DNA from: Bacteroidia bacterium | Lineage (GTDB): Bacteria; Bacteroidota; Bacteroidia; B-17B0; Aurantibacillaceae | Length of the DNA: 64,000 nt | Assembly: GCA_016787705.1 (NCBI GenBank) | Contig: JAEUTP010000023.1 | Location: 1 to 64,000, forward strand | Direction: 5' to 3' | Part shown: piece after piece, positions 15,990 to 25,689 of the stretch | Layout: every line of letters starts with the position of its first letter | How positions within the stretch are numbered: position 1 is the stretch's first letter | Made by a program: the position numbers and the translations under genes | Notes under the pieces: generated by a model | The model's input: only the letters and a program-made list of their open reading frames with translations | Database searches by the model: none | Told to the model about the DNA's origin: nothing

Positions 15990-17297
15990 TTAATGCGAAA
16001 CAACAAGTTTTGTGATTGTTTTTGTTTCACCTGGCAGCTTCAGAAAGTAAATACCATTATTTAAATTTGAAATATTTATTTGATCATTCAAGATTTGCAA
16101 TTTCAGTTCTTTACCAATAACATCACAAATTATAACTTCGCTAAAATCTGATCCTTTTATATTTAAAATAGTAGTTGCAGGATTTGGAAAAATAGTAACA
16201 ATAGATGGATTACTGTTTTCGTTTACAGAAGTTATTGAACAATTTAATGGCAAGATATTAAAGCCCCTTTGTTTTGCCTGGCAGCGTAATTCATTCAGAG
16301 CAGGCTTATCACTTCCGCTACCACCGTAATTTCTAAATCCCAGTGTTTTTAAAAATTCTAAAAAAACAGGATTGGTTAATCCGTAATAATTACCCCAAAA
16401 CGCCACCTGTACAGGGTCAAGATCGTGAAGCCATGTAAAATCAATCATTCTAATATTAGCTGCGTACATATCCCAGCTTAAAAACGTTTGTGTAATAAAT
16501 TGAGTCTGTAAGGTATTTGAGCTATTACACATTGTACTTGACGGATAACCATATTGATAAAAACATAATTTTTTCGAGGGATACAATCCAACAAGTGTGG
16601 CAAAATCTGTGGGAATCGTTGTAACAGATTTTACCGTAAAATTTGAATTTAAAGGATAATAAGATACACCAATATAATCGCTATTGGTATTTAATGTTTG
16701 TGCGAGTGCACTGTAAGTTGTAATACCATCAAAAGTTAATTCCGTTGCTACTTTTAAACCCGGCCATAACACCTTTGCATGAGTTGTTACTGCATTATAA
16801 AACACGGTGTAGTTTGCCCATAAAGTTGAATTATTGCCCATATACACATCGTGCTCTGATCCAATAACCAAAGATGATAATATAACATTTGGCATATGAG
16901 CTTTAACACTATCTAATAATTTATTAAAACGGGCAATCATTACGGTACTGTTAAATGCGGTGCTTACAAGATCAGATGGCACTTCAAGCTTATTTGTGTG
17001 TATAGGCGTAATAGTAAGATCCAAGGGCATATTATACGCAGGATAATAAACATTTGCTATATCCAATATTGCAAAATTATATACGTTGGGGGAGGTTTCA
17101 AGCGCTGTCCAATTTTGAAAAATACCCAGCTGTTGCATACCAAGATTTTTTCCTACGGTAAAACAAGAATCATAATTATAAACAGAACTATTTTGAGGGT
17201 AAGTACTAACGTCCATACTTATTTTGTTGAGTGTTGGATTAACTTGGGCTTTTAAAACGCCCGATATTAAAACTAATAAACAGATGATGTTTTTCAT
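15990..17297 (-). CDS. T9SS-exported TIM-barrel glycoside-hydrolase-like protein
   Basis: 435 residues. Signal peptide (1-17, ending LKAQ); a middle of about 330 residues with TIM-barrel features of family-53/clan-A-like glycosidases (GMQQLGIFQNWTALE at strand 2, PLDLTITPIHTNK, SLVIGSEHDVYMG with a glutamate after strand 4, YIGVSYYPLN at strand 6). The glutamate in SLVIGSEHD is a plausible acid/base; I cannot place the nucleophile with certainty. The C-terminus is a T9SS sorting domain (IFPNPATTIL, NGIYFLKL). It is the last gene of the sigma/FecR/TonB-receptor unit, five bases from its neighbour, suggesting carbohydrate-related surface activity. Confidence 0.65.
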   Translation of the reverse strand: MKNIICLLVLISGVLKAQVNPTLNKISMDVSTYPQNSSVYNYDSCFTVGKNLGMQQLGIFQNWTALETSPNVYNFAILDIANVYYPAYNMPLDLTITPIHTNKLEVPSDLVSTAFNSTVMIARFNKLLDSVKAHMPNVILSSLVIGSEHDVYMGNNSTLWANYTVFYNAVTTHAKVLWPGLKVATELTFDGITTYSALAQTLNTNSDYIGVSYYPLNSNFTVKSVTTIPTDFATLVGLYPSKKLCFYQYGYPSSTMCNSSNTLQTQFITQTFLSWDMYAANIRMIDFTWLHDLDPVQVAFWGNYYGLTNPVFLEFLKTLGFRNYGGSGSDKPALNELRCQAKQRGFNILPLNCSITSVNENSNPSIVTIFPNPATTILNIKGSDFSEVIICDVIGKELKLQILNDQINISNLNNGIYFLKLPGETKTITKLVVSH

Positions 17298-17302
17298 ATA
17301 AA

Positions 17303-18505
17303 CTAATATTTAATAATTTTTTTTGGTAAAAAATTTTTTGTTTTTGAAATAATAAAATAAATACCCGGAGCAAAATTATTAATGTTAATACTACCAGATC
17401 CACTTATCTCTCTCTCAATAATAAGCTGCCCGCTAAGGTCAGTTATCTGTATTATATCCTTGTTGTTATTTTCAAACTTTATGCTAATAAATTCTGAAGC
17501 GGGAACTGGAAAGGCTGAAATATTATTTCTATTTATTGATTGATCACTTATTGAGGTAACAGTTTGGTTGATATAAAAAGGATGTAAATAATGTAATGTT
17601 GGAGAAGTAAAAATACTTTCAACCGTGTTTGTATTACAATTAAAAGCATCCGCCATAAAATTTGTAAATGTGCTTACATAAATACTATGATAATAGATCT
17701 TGTTATTTGTACCCCAATTTACATTTCCTCCGTGTGTGCCAATATCGTCAACAACATCTGTTCTATTATTGCCACTTGTATCAATAGTTACAATATTTGC
17801 ATTATCCAAGCTGGCATTACCTGCGCAAAAAGCGATCTTATCTCCGTTCGGAGAAAAACACGGATCATGATTTCGGGTAGTATCGTTTGTTAATTGTAAG
17901 ATATTTGACACCTGATTGTTGCCATAGTTATAATTAGCCGTAAATATTTCAAGATTTAAAAGGCTTGGGCCAGTTAAGCCTACAAAAACAATTTTATTAC
18001 CAATTGGCGACCAAGCAGCATCAATTGCGCCGGTTGTAGTTATTTGTTGTGGATTGTTACCAGACATATCTAAAGTAAAAAGATTCCATTGTGAAGTGGA
18101 AGTTGGCTGTACAAGCAATAAAATTCTGTTACCCATTGGATGAACACGCGGATTACCAAAACCATGCCAACCATACTGATTATTAGCAAGTATAACCTGC
18201 ATGTTTGTACCATCAGGGTTACACTTTAAAATATCACAATCAATATAATTTTCCTGATCAGGCGAAACGTTTGCAGGACTGCGCACGATCAATAATTTAG
18301 AATTATCTGGCGAAGGTTCAGCTCTCCAGTAATTATAATTAGGATCGTTGGTTATTGTTTGAGTAACAGAAGTGGTTAAATTTTTTTTATACACCTGCCA
18401 TGTTGCGGTGGTTGATGTGGGCCTTGAACAATAGTAAATGTATTCTTGCGAAAACAATTCTGATAAACTTAAAAATAGAATAATAATACTGAGTTTTAAT
18501 TTCAT
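17303..18505 (-). CDS. T9SS-exported TolB/PD40-like beta-propeller
   Basis: 400 residues: signal peptide (1-19) and a six-bladed TolB-type propeller of WD40-like PD40 repeats, recognised by EPSPDNSKLLIVRS, RVHPMGNRILLLV, DAAWSPIGNKIVFVG and PCFSPNGDKIAFCAG. It closes with a T9SS type-A sorting domain (AFPVPASEFISI, APGIYFIISK). The canonical PNP of the sorting domain is PVP here. Propellers of this type bind proteins or polymers; no catalytic residues are visible. It sits ten bases after the upstream gene and five before the downstream one, so it is almost surely cotranscribed with them. Confidence 0.75.
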   Translation of the reverse strand: MKLKLSIIILFLSLSELFSQEYIYYCSRPTSTTATWQVYKKNLTTSVTQTITNDPNYNYWRAEPSPDNSKLLIVRSPANVSPDQENYIDCDILKCNPDGTNMQVILANNQYGWHGFGNPRVHPMGNRILLLVQPTSTSQWNLFTLDMSGNNPQQITTTGAIDAAWSPIGNKIVFVGLTGPSLLNLEIFTANYNYGNNQVSNILQLTNDTTRNHDPCFSPNGDKIAFCAGNASLDNANIVTIDTSGNNRTDVVDDIGTHGGNVNWGTNNKIYYHSIYVSTFTNFMADAFNCNTNTVESIFTSPTLHYLHPFYINQTVTSISDQSINRNNISAFPVPASEFISIKFENNNKDIIQITDLSGQLIIEREISGSGSININNFAPGIYFIISKTKNFLPKKIIKY

Positions 18506-18515
18506 TATAATTAAA

Positions 18516-19826
18516 TTATTCTTTAATAAATTTTAAATTTTGTTTTTTTCCTTTGATGCAAATAACATATAAGCCTGCATTAATTTCAGAAATATCTATT
18601 TTAAATGATCCTGTAAATTCCTCTTCCTTTACCAACATACCAAACAAATTATATATTTGATATTTTTCCGGAAAATTATTTTGACTTGTAATTATTAAAT
18701 TATCTTTTGCAGGATTTGGATAAATAGAAAAATCCTGGATAAAACCAGTTTTATTTAATGAAGTTATGGTTGCATGTGGTAAAAACCAGGGGTCTGCATC
18801 AAATTTATCTGTAGGTGTACCATTCGCATCTTCGTAAACAACCACAAAAGAAAGATCGCCATTTTGTGTTAATGTTGGTTCACCGATGCCCGCGCTATTA
18901 CCCGGACCTAGCACTAATTGCTTTGGCCCCCAGCTGTCCCAGTTGTTAACTGTGGTTTGTTGCGCCCTGTATATAGCATATTTGCCCGACGCATCGGGTG
19001 TTGTGTAATACATCCACCATTGGTTATTATTATCTTTATATAAATGAGGTTGATGTTCGTTTTGAATAGTATTTAAAGTACTAACCTGTTGTGGTGCATT
19101 CCAGGTAACGCCGTTATCATTACTTAAAGCGTACCAAAGATCTAATCCTCCTACTCCACCAACTCTATCGGGTGAATCAAAAAATAAAACTAATTGATTT
19201 GCACTTAACCTTTCTAAATGCGGATTATCTTCAGTGGTTGTTTGCGTTACCGGTGCCGCTAAAATTGTTCCTGTTGCCGAGGGATTAATTGTAGAATTTT
19301 TTATTAGATAAATATCGGTATTGTATGGTGGTTGTTGATTGCTCGTATAAACAACAAGATCTGAAACCGTTGAATTTAGCATGGATAGCTGTGGTGCGCC
19401 TTCACTAAATATTGGCCCGCTTAAATTAGAGAGTGTCCATGCCGGAAAAGGAACAGCGGTAGAAGCTCTTGATGAAATTAAAATATCGCCGTGCAACCAC
19501 ATGGGGCAAGCCGTAGTTGGAGATGTGGCAAGATCCATTCCATAAGTCGGGCCTTTTTGATAAGGTGTAAAAACACAAGGCGCTCCATTGCTTGTCCATG
19601 ACAAAGCATCGGCAGGAATATAAATACTGTATAAATTTAAACCATCGCGTGAAATAAAAATTCCATCTTCCCAGCCATTAACACTTAAAGGTTGTATCAT
19701 CGGCGTACCAAACTCTGCAGGTATTGCAACCTGTAGAGTGGTATTGCCTTTTGTAAGCGGCCAGTTAGGTTGACATTTTAAACTCCAACTTAAAAAAATG
19801 CCAACTAATAGAAAATAATTTTTCAT
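18516..19826 (-). CDS. T9SS-exported propeller protein, possibly sialidase-like
   Basis: 436 residues with signal peptide (1-18). The body has repeated beta-propeller segments with Asp-box-like turns (SNDNGVTWNAPQQVS is the clearest; YKDNNNQWWMYYTTPDASGKY and LTQNGDLSFVVVYED are others), as in BNR/sialidase or five-bladed glycosidase-like propellers. The arginine triad of true sialidases is not evident. The C-terminus is a T9SS sorting domain (IYPNPAKDNL, NAGLYVICIKG). It is first of the three T9SS cargo genes following the TonB-receptor and beta-barrel genes, which suggests a shared surface process. Confidence 0.7.
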   Translation of the reverse strand: MKNYFLLVGIFLSWSLKCQPNWPLTKGNTTLQVAIPAEFGTPMIQPLSVNGWEDGIFISRDGLNLYSIYIPADALSWTSNGAPCVFTPYQKGPTYGMDLATSPTTACPMWLHGDILISSRASTAVPFPAWTLSNLSGPIFSEGAPQLSMLNSTVSDLVVYTSNQQPPYNTDIYLIKNSTINPSATGTILAAPVTQTTTEDNPHLERLSANQLVLFFDSPDRVGGVGGLDLWYALSNDNGVTWNAPQQVSTLNTIQNEHQPHLYKDNNNQWWMYYTTPDASGKYAIYRAQQTTVNNWDSWGPKQLVLGPGNSAGIGEPTLTQNGDLSFVVVYEDANGTPTDKFDADPWFLPHATITSLNKTGFIQDFSIYPNPAKDNLIITSQNNFPEKYQIYNLFGMLVKEEEFTGSFKIDISEINAGLYVICIKGKKQNLKFIKE

Positions 19827-19848
19827 ACCGCTTAATTATAATTTTAAA

Positions 19849-20652
19849 TTATTGCTTAACTGTAGTAGCGGTTTGTAATTTTGCTTTAGCATCTGCAGTT
19901 CTCTTTTTTGAAGAGAAAGCGTTTGGCCTGAAATAGTAGGCTAATCTTAAACCTATGTAGTTACCCTTGTTGCTAAAACTATGTGTGTAATTCTGATTAT
20001 CAATTGTATAATTAACAGTTGATGTTGCTACTTGTGATAAACCGCCGTTAAATACCAGGCTGGCATTTAAGATGGAACCTCTTTGAAATAATTTTTCGCG
20101 GCCTACTGAGAAGCGTACCATTCCATGCCCCCCATTATTTGATGTAGAGGTACTGCTTAAATAATCAGAGCTTGTAGCACCGTCATTATGTTGTAAAAAA
20201 TGTTTTGAAACTGTTTTGCCTTCGGTAAAACTCGCAGCAAAACCAGCGCCTATCACCCATTTTACGTTCTTACAGTTTGGGTTAAATTTATAATGGATCA
20301 TTAAAGGGATTTCAACCGCATTAAATTCTGTTGTTAATGCAGAATAGCGATTTTTCATTGTAATAAGAGAATAATTCTCTGCAATTGCGTAACCAAAACC
20401 AAAGGTATTAAAGCCTAAACCAAATGTTCCCATCCAATGTTTATCGGCATCGTATCTTGCAACGATATCGAACGAACCTTGACCAAATTTATTTTGATTA
20501 AAGCGGGCATTTGCATTTGGAGAGCCGGCACTGAATTTGGATTGATTATCGTAAGCGCCCCATTGCACCCCCCAACGCCAAACATTATTTTCCTGCGCAG
20601 AAAGGTATAAACCATTTATACCCATAACTAGTAATAAAATTGCTTTTTTCAT
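19849..20652 (-). CDS. Outer-membrane beta-barrel protein
   Basis: 267 residues. The signal peptide ends at LSAQ. The body consists of alternating amphipathic strands with aromatic girdles (WRWGVQWGAYDNQ, FDIVARYDADKHWMGTFGLGF, EIPLMIHYKFNP, WVIGAGFAASFTEG, YIGLRLAYYFRP), typical of PorT/OmpW-sized small barrels with about eight strands. A lysine/alanine-rich tail follows the last strand. It lies between the TonB receptor (84 bases upstream) and the T9SS cargo genes (22 bases downstream). It may assist assembly or retention of those exported proteins; this is inference from position only. Confidence 0.75.
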   Translation of the reverse strand: MKKAILLLVMGINGLYLSAQENNVWRWGVQWGAYDNQSKFSAGSPNANARFNQNKFGQGSFDIVARYDADKHWMGTFGLGFNTFGFGYAIAENYSLITMKNRYSALTTEFNAVEIPLMIHYKFNPNCKNVKWVIGAGFAASFTEGKTVSKHFLQHNDGATSSDYLSSTSTSNNGGHGMVRFSVGREKLFQRGSILNASLVFNGGLSQVATSTVNYTIDNQNYTHSFSNKGNYIGLRLAYYFRPNAFSSKKRTADAKAKLQTATTVKQ

Positions 20653-20736
20653 ATTTTGTATTTTAAGAGTTTATATTTGCTTTTATACCTATATGTCGGT
20701 TAAAAAAGAAGATACCCTATCCTGAAAATGAAAAAT

Positions 20737-23193
20737 TTACTTTTTCCCATCGGGGTAATAGTTAAAATAAAACTTTAAACCAATGCTCAGGTCAAAAAAT
20801 TTTCGGTAAACATTGGCAACTGTAAGCGATCCGGTGGTTGGATCAATCTTATAATTGCGCTCGGCGAGGTTAGAATGGCCATATATATTCCAAAAATTAA
20901 GATAAAACTGCATCATATGTCTTTTTCGCTTTCCAATAGCCCTGTCGTGCCATTGAAGTTTGATATTTAGGGTATTATAATCCGGATTTCTAACAGAATT
21001 AATGTTACCTGTTATGAATTCATATTTACCGGCTAAAGAATCTATTCCGGTTACTGGTGTATAAGGTTCACCGGTTGCATATCTGAAATCAAAGGTGTAT
21101 AAAAAAGGAAGAAACCATCTGCGGTTCTTTTCTTTCATCGATGCACTTAAAACAATATTTAACGATTGTCTTTGATCAAAATAATAAGGGTATACTTTAT
21201 CCTGCAGGCTTCTTTTTTTATCTGACTTAGCTATGGAATAAGAAGCCCAGCCATTTACCCTTCCACTTTCTTTCATTACAAAAAACTCAATGCCCTTTGC
21301 ATCGCCATAACCTTTGTTAGAGTATGCAAAATTTGTGTCAAAGATCACAAGGCGTGTGTATTTTTTATAGTAGCCTTCTATCCTTGCAGAAATAATTGGT
21401 GTGAGCTTTTGCTTGATAGAAACAATAGTGTGCTCGCTGTGATTTGACAACAAATGTTTATTTTGAAGAATCTGAAAGGTTGTTGGAGATTGTTTAAAAA
21501 TGCCCCAGCTGGCAGAAAGTATAGTACTGCTTGTAAGATCGTAACCTAAGGTTACGCGCGGTGAAAGATCAAACGTATTTGCCAACTGGTTGTGATCCAA
21601 ACGCAGTCCAGCATTAAATTTAATTCTTTTAAAAACAGAAGCGTCATAGATCAAATATGCTGAGGATAAGATGTTAATGGTATTTACTTTGCGATTGTAT
21701 ATAAGAGAAGATGTGTCTGTAATAAGAATATCGGTTGTTTTATAAAACTCCGTAATATCAGATCTTTCATCTTCAACACTACTTTCTATACCTGTTTTTA
21801 ATTTTATAGTTGGCCGTGGGTAAAAGGTAAGGTCTTCACGCAGGGTATAACTGTTGTAGTTTATGTTACGAAAACCATATTTTTCAGGATTTATATTTAA
21901 CCGCCAGCCTGAGTGTAAAAAAGAAGTCTTGCTGTAACTTTTATCGGCAATAACACTTTGTATCTGAAAATTCTGGGCATTGATTTTGCTCAAAGAATTT
22001 GCCTTTGGTAAGATTTTTTGAAAACTGGTATCACTGTAATCATTAACATTTAAAGTAGTTAAATTTATTTTTGTATTGTAATTAAGGGTGTATGTGAACT
22101 TGGATGTTAGATCAGCTTTTTTTTCTGTTTCAGATAATACACTTAAAATTGATCGCAAGCCAACAATAACAGCTAATTTATTTTTTTTTAATGGGCCTTG
22201 TATAAGGTAAGAAGGATTGGATGTATTCAAATCAACATTTGTACTCCAACGCTCTGCATTACCATTTTTAGTAGTTAAGTTAAAAACAGATGACATAGCG
22301 TTACCATAATTAGCTGCATAACCACCTGTTAATACTTCGGCCTTCTCTAACATTTCGGGGTTAAAAACAGATTGTCCGCTAAAGTGAAAAGGTAAAGGCA
22401 GCTTAATGTTGTCAATTAAAAAAAGGTTTTCATTAGATTCGCCACCCCGCACGTGAATGTCAGAAGAACCGTACAGATCTACCTTACTAAGTACACCTGG
22501 CAAAGCGGTTAACGATTTCATGGGGTCGTTAGAAATTCCTTTTATAGATTCTATTTGCACATGTTTTAATTCCATTTCACTTACCGAAACTTTTTCTATG
22601 ATCTTATCTGCTGTAACAATTGTTTCAGAAAGGCTGATAGCTTGTTGACTTACTTCAAAAAAAACAGAAAGCGGTTGATCTGTTACCTCGATTGATTGCT
22701 CACTTAATTTATAACCAAAGGCACTCACCACTAAAATATAATTGCCGGGTGGTATATGATCTAAATTAAAATGACCGTTATAATCTGAACTTGCATTAAA
22801 TTTTTCTCCTTTTAAATAAACAGTGGCAAATTCTACAGCGCTTTTATCAGCGCTGTCTTTAATCATACCGCTAATTTTAAAGCTTAGTTTTTTTCCGGGA
22901 GCCAGGGCTATTTGATTGCCAATTAATTCCCATTTAATTTGAATTGGATCAAGAAGCTTATTTAATGCTTCTTTAAAGCTAAGATCAGAAAAAGTATAAT
23001 TTACTTTTTGAGACAGATCAATATTGTTTCCGTAGGTAAAATGGGTGTTGGTTTGTGCTGTAAATTCTTTAAGAACCTCGTTAAGTGCAGTGTTTGTAAA
23101 GGAGATGCTGATCTTTTTATTCAATATGTTATCCTGTGCTAAAACAACCATATTGTATAGCATTAAGATACTAATGGTAATAAAAAGCCTCAT
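20737..23193 (-). CDS. STN-type TonB-dependent receptor
   Basis: 818 residues: signal peptide (1-19), STN signalling domain (about 25-95, ISFTNTALNEVLKEF to IKWELIGNQIAL), carboxypeptidase-regulatory-like domain (about 105-190), plug (about 205-315, with LPGVLSKVDLYGSSDIHVRG and NLFLIDNIKLP), and a beta-barrel to an aromatic C-terminus (IGLKFYFNYYPDGKK). In FecA-type systems the STN domain contacts a FecR regulator in the periplasm; a fecR gene ends seven bases upstream. No SusD-type partner follows, so this is not a SusCD pair. The imported or sensed ligand is unknown. It is likely cotranscribed with the sigma and FecR genes. Confidence 0.85.
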   Translation of the reverse strand: MRLFITISILMLYNMVVLAQDNILNKKISISFTNTALNEVLKEFTAQTNTHFTYGNNIDLSQKVNYTFSDLSFKEALNKLLDPIQIKWELIGNQIALAPGKKLSFKISGMIKDSADKSAVEFATVYLKGEKFNASSDYNGHFNLDHIPPGNYILVVSAFGYKLSEQSIEVTDQPLSVFFEVSQQAISLSETIVTADKIIEKVSVSEMELKHVQIESIKGISNDPMKSLTALPGVLSKVDLYGSSDIHVRGGESNENLFLIDNIKLPLPFHFSGQSVFNPEMLEKAEVLTGGYAANYGNAMSSVFNLTTKNGNAERWSTNVDLNTSNPSYLIQGPLKKNKLAVIVGLRSILSVLSETEKKADLTSKFTYTLNYNTKINLTTLNVNDYSDTSFQKILPKANSLSKINAQNFQIQSVIADKSYSKTSFLHSGWRLNINPEKYGFRNINYNSYTLREDLTFYPRPTIKLKTGIESSVEDERSDITEFYKTTDILITDTSSLIYNRKVNTINILSSAYLIYDASVFKRIKFNAGLRLDHNQLANTFDLSPRVTLGYDLTSSTILSASWGIFKQSPTTFQILQNKHLLSNHSEHTIVSIKQKLTPIISARIEGYYKKYTRLVIFDTNFAYSNKGYGDAKGIEFFVMKESGRVNGWASYSIAKSDKKRSLQDKVYPYYFDQRQSLNIVLSASMKEKNRRWFLPFLYTFDFRYATGEPYTPVTGIDSLAGKYEFITGNINSVRNPDYNTLNIKLQWHDRAIGKRKRHMMQFYLNFWNIYGHSNLAERNYKIDPTTGSLTVANVYRKFFDLSIGLKFYFNYYPDGKK

Positions 23194-23200
23194 ATATTGA

Positions 23201-24181
23201 TCAACATCCCTTGCCTGTAATTTCTACATTTTTTTGGTTAACTACAGCTTTAATATTCAATGTTTTTTCCAATACTTTTAACACATCATCCAATTTAGGA
23301 TCTTCAAAAAAACCGGTAAATGTGCATTTTAAAATTGCTTTATCTTTTACAGTTATATCAATAGAAAAATATTTTTTTATACCGTTGCAAACCTCATTAA
23401 AGCTTGTATTGGCAAACTCCAGCTTTTTGGTCTTCCAGGCCATAAAATTAAGATCAGCGTTGGCCGATTTTTCGATACGCTGTTTTCTTTTATTTAAAAC
23501 ACCGGTTTGGCCAACAGTTAGTAATTCTGAATATTCATTCTTATCAATGAAAGAAACCGTTCCTGTAACAACAGTTACTATTGCAGTTGTATCTTTTTCG
23601 TAGGCAGCTATATTAAAAGAGGTTCCTACAACCCTTACATCAAAACTTTTATTTTCAATAATAAATGGTTTTGCCGGATTTTTGGTGATATCAAAAAAAG
23701 CTTCACCTTCTAAACTTACTTTTCTTTCATTTGCGGCAAATTCTTTTGGATAAGAAAGCGAACTGTTCTCATTTAAAATAATGGTAGAGTTATCGGGCAA
23801 CAAAATTGTTGCTGCTTTATTTGTTGTTTGAACCAATACCATTTCAGATTTACCGGTTTTTAAAAAGAACCATGTGGCAAACAAACCAACTATCAATATA
23901 GCCGCCGCTCTTAAAATCCATTTGTTATAAGTTGGTGCCTGGCGTGTAATTGGAATGATCTTTGCTTCCTGTTTTATTTTTTCCTGTATGGATGCCCAGG
24001 CTTTTGCTTTATCGATATTAATATGTTGGTTTAGCTTTCCCGTATTTTGCCAGGTTGCTTGTATCTCTTCCATCAAAAAAGCATTGGCGCTATCGGCTTT
24101 CAGCCATTGCTCCACTTGCCCCTGCTCTTCCTGCGAAGCTTCGCCTTTAATGTACTTTGCTATGAGTTCCCAATCCTGCAT
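23201..24181 (-). CDS. FecR-family anti-sigma/transmembrane signal relay
   Basis: 326 residues. A cytoplasmic N-terminus (1-85) resembles the FecR N-terminal sigma-binding region (YIKGEASQEEQGQVEQWL). One transmembrane helix lies at about 90-110 (ILRAAAILIVGLFATWFFL). Then comes a periplasmic FecR domain (about 120-220, AATILLPDNSTIILNENS) and the DUF4974 domain (about 255-322) that binds receptor STN domains. It is predicted to pass the TonB-receptor signal to the ECF sigma factor encoded 108 bases upstream, and the order sigma-fecR-receptor is classic for Bacteroidota. Confidence 0.9.
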   Translation of the reverse strand: MQDWELIAKYIKGEASQEEQGQVEQWLKADSANAFLMEEIQATWQNTGKLNQHINIDKAKAWASIQEKIKQEAKIIPITRQAPTYNKWILRAAAILIVGLFATWFFLKTGKSEMVLVQTTNKAATILLPDNSTIILNENSSLSYPKEFAANERKVSLEGEAFFDITKNPAKPFIIENKSFDVRVVGTSFNIAAYEKDTTAIVTVVTGTVSFIDKNEYSELLTVGQTGVLNKRKQRIEKSANADLNFMAWKTKKLEFANTSFNEVCNGIKKYFSIDITVKDKAILKCTFTGFFEDPKLDDVLKVLEKTLNIKAVVNQKNVEITGKGC

Positions 24182-24289
24182 ATTAAATCTAAAACTAAAT
24201 TACCAATTCGTTGGTGCATTGTTAACATATATACTCTTACATGTCTCATTTCTACTATATGTCGCGCCAACCTTCATTTACCCTATCTT

Positions 24290-24856
24290 TTATTTAAAAT
24301 AACCGCATAATAACCAAAATACAATTGTTTGAGCGCTTGTTTTTAAGAAGGGCTTTAAATGCTCATGCATTATTTTTAATGCCTTCCCCATATTACTTTC
24401 TACTGTTTTTATTGAAATATCCAGCTGTTCGGCTATCTCGCGGTTCTTTAAGCCGCTAAACCTGCTTAACTGAAAGATCATTCGCATATTTTCAGACATT
24501 TTATCCAGCCCCGAATTAATGGCGTCGGTCAACTCTTTTTCTTCTAAAATAGTTTCTACATTATTGTGCGATTGCGGATTTACGAACTTTAATTCGTCAA
24601 CTGCTTTATTTGCATTTTTTTGTTTACGTAAATGATCCAAAGCCCTAAACACAACAGCTTTATACAAATAAGCTTTAAAAGTTGTATTAACTTCAAGTTC
24701 ATTTCTGCGTGTCCACATTTTTACAAAAACATCCTGCACCACATCCTGCGCCACATCCGGGTCTTTAACCACGGGCATAACAATGCGACAAAGCTCTTCG
24801 TAATAGAGGTTAAAAAGCTCATTGAATTCAGATTCTGTACAGATCTTTTGCGACAT
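24290..24856 (-). CDS. FecI-type ECF sigma factor
   Basis: 188 residues from ATG 24856 (an in-frame TTG at 24874 would add six residues without support). Region 2 is seen in ELFNLYYEELCRIVMPVVKD, DVVQDVFVKMW and AYLYKAVVFRALDHLRKQK. Region 4 is a helix-turn-helix ending in SGLKNREIAEQLDISIKTVE. The family directs RNA polymerase to promoters of FecA/SusC-type operons under control of a FecR partner; the fecR gene lies 108 bases downstream. The C-terminus carries an extra hydrophobic stretch (TIVFWLLCGYFK) seen in some Bacteroidota members. It presumably activates its own 15990-24856 unit. Confidence 0.9.
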   Translation of the reverse strand: MSQKICTESEFNELFNLYYEELCRIVMPVVKDPDVAQDVVQDVFVKMWTRRNELEVNTTFKAYLYKAVVFRALDHLRKQKNANKAVDELKFVNPQSHNNVETILEEKELTDAINSGLDKMSENMRMIFQLSRFSGLKNREIAEQLDISIKTVESNMGKALKIMHEHLKPFLKTSAQTIVFWLLCGYFK

Positions 24857-24907
24857 GGAAAGATAAATATACAAAAAAGGAATAATTTACAAGTGCAGGT
24901 AAAAACA

Positions 24908-25047
24908 GCCACTAATTTCACTAATGCTGCAAATTAATTTTATAATGTTTGTTGTTTGGAATTCATGAAGTATATTTTGCAAGTATGTTTGCAAAATTCA
25001 CTAATTAGTGGTTTAAACTTTTAGTGCTAATTAGTGAAATTAGTGGC
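24908..25047. repeat. GCCACTAATTTCACTAAT inverted repeat
   Basis: The 18-base left arm (24908-24925) is the exact reverse complement of the right arm (25030-25047); additional ATTAGTG/CACTAAT motifs lie between them. A related but less perfect element is at 46083-46239. It sits between two minus-strand genes, so it could form a long hairpin in a read-through transcript or be a passive REP-like repeat. Confidence 0.8.
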
Positions 25048-25061
25048 AAGAAAAGTAGAAG

Positions 25062-25607
25062 TTACTTCTTTTGCACAAATGCTTTAATAACATCAATGGG
25101 CAACGAATCACCCTGCACTTTGTTATAATGTGCATTTATCACTTTACCGGTTTCATCAATTAAAAATTCAGCTTCCAGTCTGTCGGTATGTCCATCCATT
25201 TTAACCTTATTCTTATACAACTTCATTCCATCCTTTGCCTTTGCAAGACCGCCGCCAAATAATAAAAATTTAAAAAGGCCCCATTTTGACCTTTCTAATT
25301 CATATTTTTTATATAGGCTCGAATCAGGATTGGGTATCATGATCGAATAAAATTTTTCATCTGCCAAAAAAACTTTCATGTTTTCTGCCGATGATTCATA
25401 AACAGATATTAGTATGGTATTATTATTTTTATACAATTCTGTCATTTGATTTATTTGATGAAAGCGCAAATTACAAAAAGGACAACCCGCAAAACGGTAA
25501 AAGATTAAATGGATCTTTTTGCCTTTAAATTGTTCTAAGGAAATGGAATTACCATATACATCGTTTATTATAAACTCTGGGGCTTTTTGATTGTTTTCTA
25601 CTTTCAT
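25062..25607 (-). CDS. AhpC/TSA-like thioredoxin-fold protein
   Basis: 181 residues, cytoplasmic, with the peroxiredoxin/thioredoxin fold: APEFIINDVYGNSISLEQFKG leads into HLIFYRFAGCPFCNLRFHQI. The CPFC pair (about residues 38-41) replaces the single peroxidatic cysteine of PVxxTP(V)C-type peroxiredoxins, making a disulfide oxidoreductase or DUF899/AhpC-like reductase the better fit. The usual later cis-proline region is replaced by IMIPNPDSSLYKKYEL. It lacks a signal peptide. It stands between an inverted repeat and the serine hydrolase gene, with no clear partner. Confidence 0.75.
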   Translation of the reverse strand: MKVENNQKAPEFIINDVYGNSISLEQFKGKKIHLIFYRFAGCPFCNLRFHQINQMTELYKNNNTILISVYESSAENMKVFLADEKFYSIMIPNPDSSLYKKYELERSKWGLFKFLLFGGGLAKAKDGMKLYKNKVKMDGHTDRLEAEFLIDETGKVINAHYNKVQGDSLPIDVIKAFVQKK

Positions 25608-25689
25608 ATTAATTATTTTACAGATAGACGTATTTATAAGTATTTCCTTACAACATTTTTAAAGTAAAATAATTATTTAACGTTAGTAT

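Noticed and set aside
15990..24856. SusCD-type polysaccharide utilisation locus
   Set aside because: The receptor has a FecA-like STN domain and there is no SusD-type lipoprotein. Only one possible glycosidase is present.
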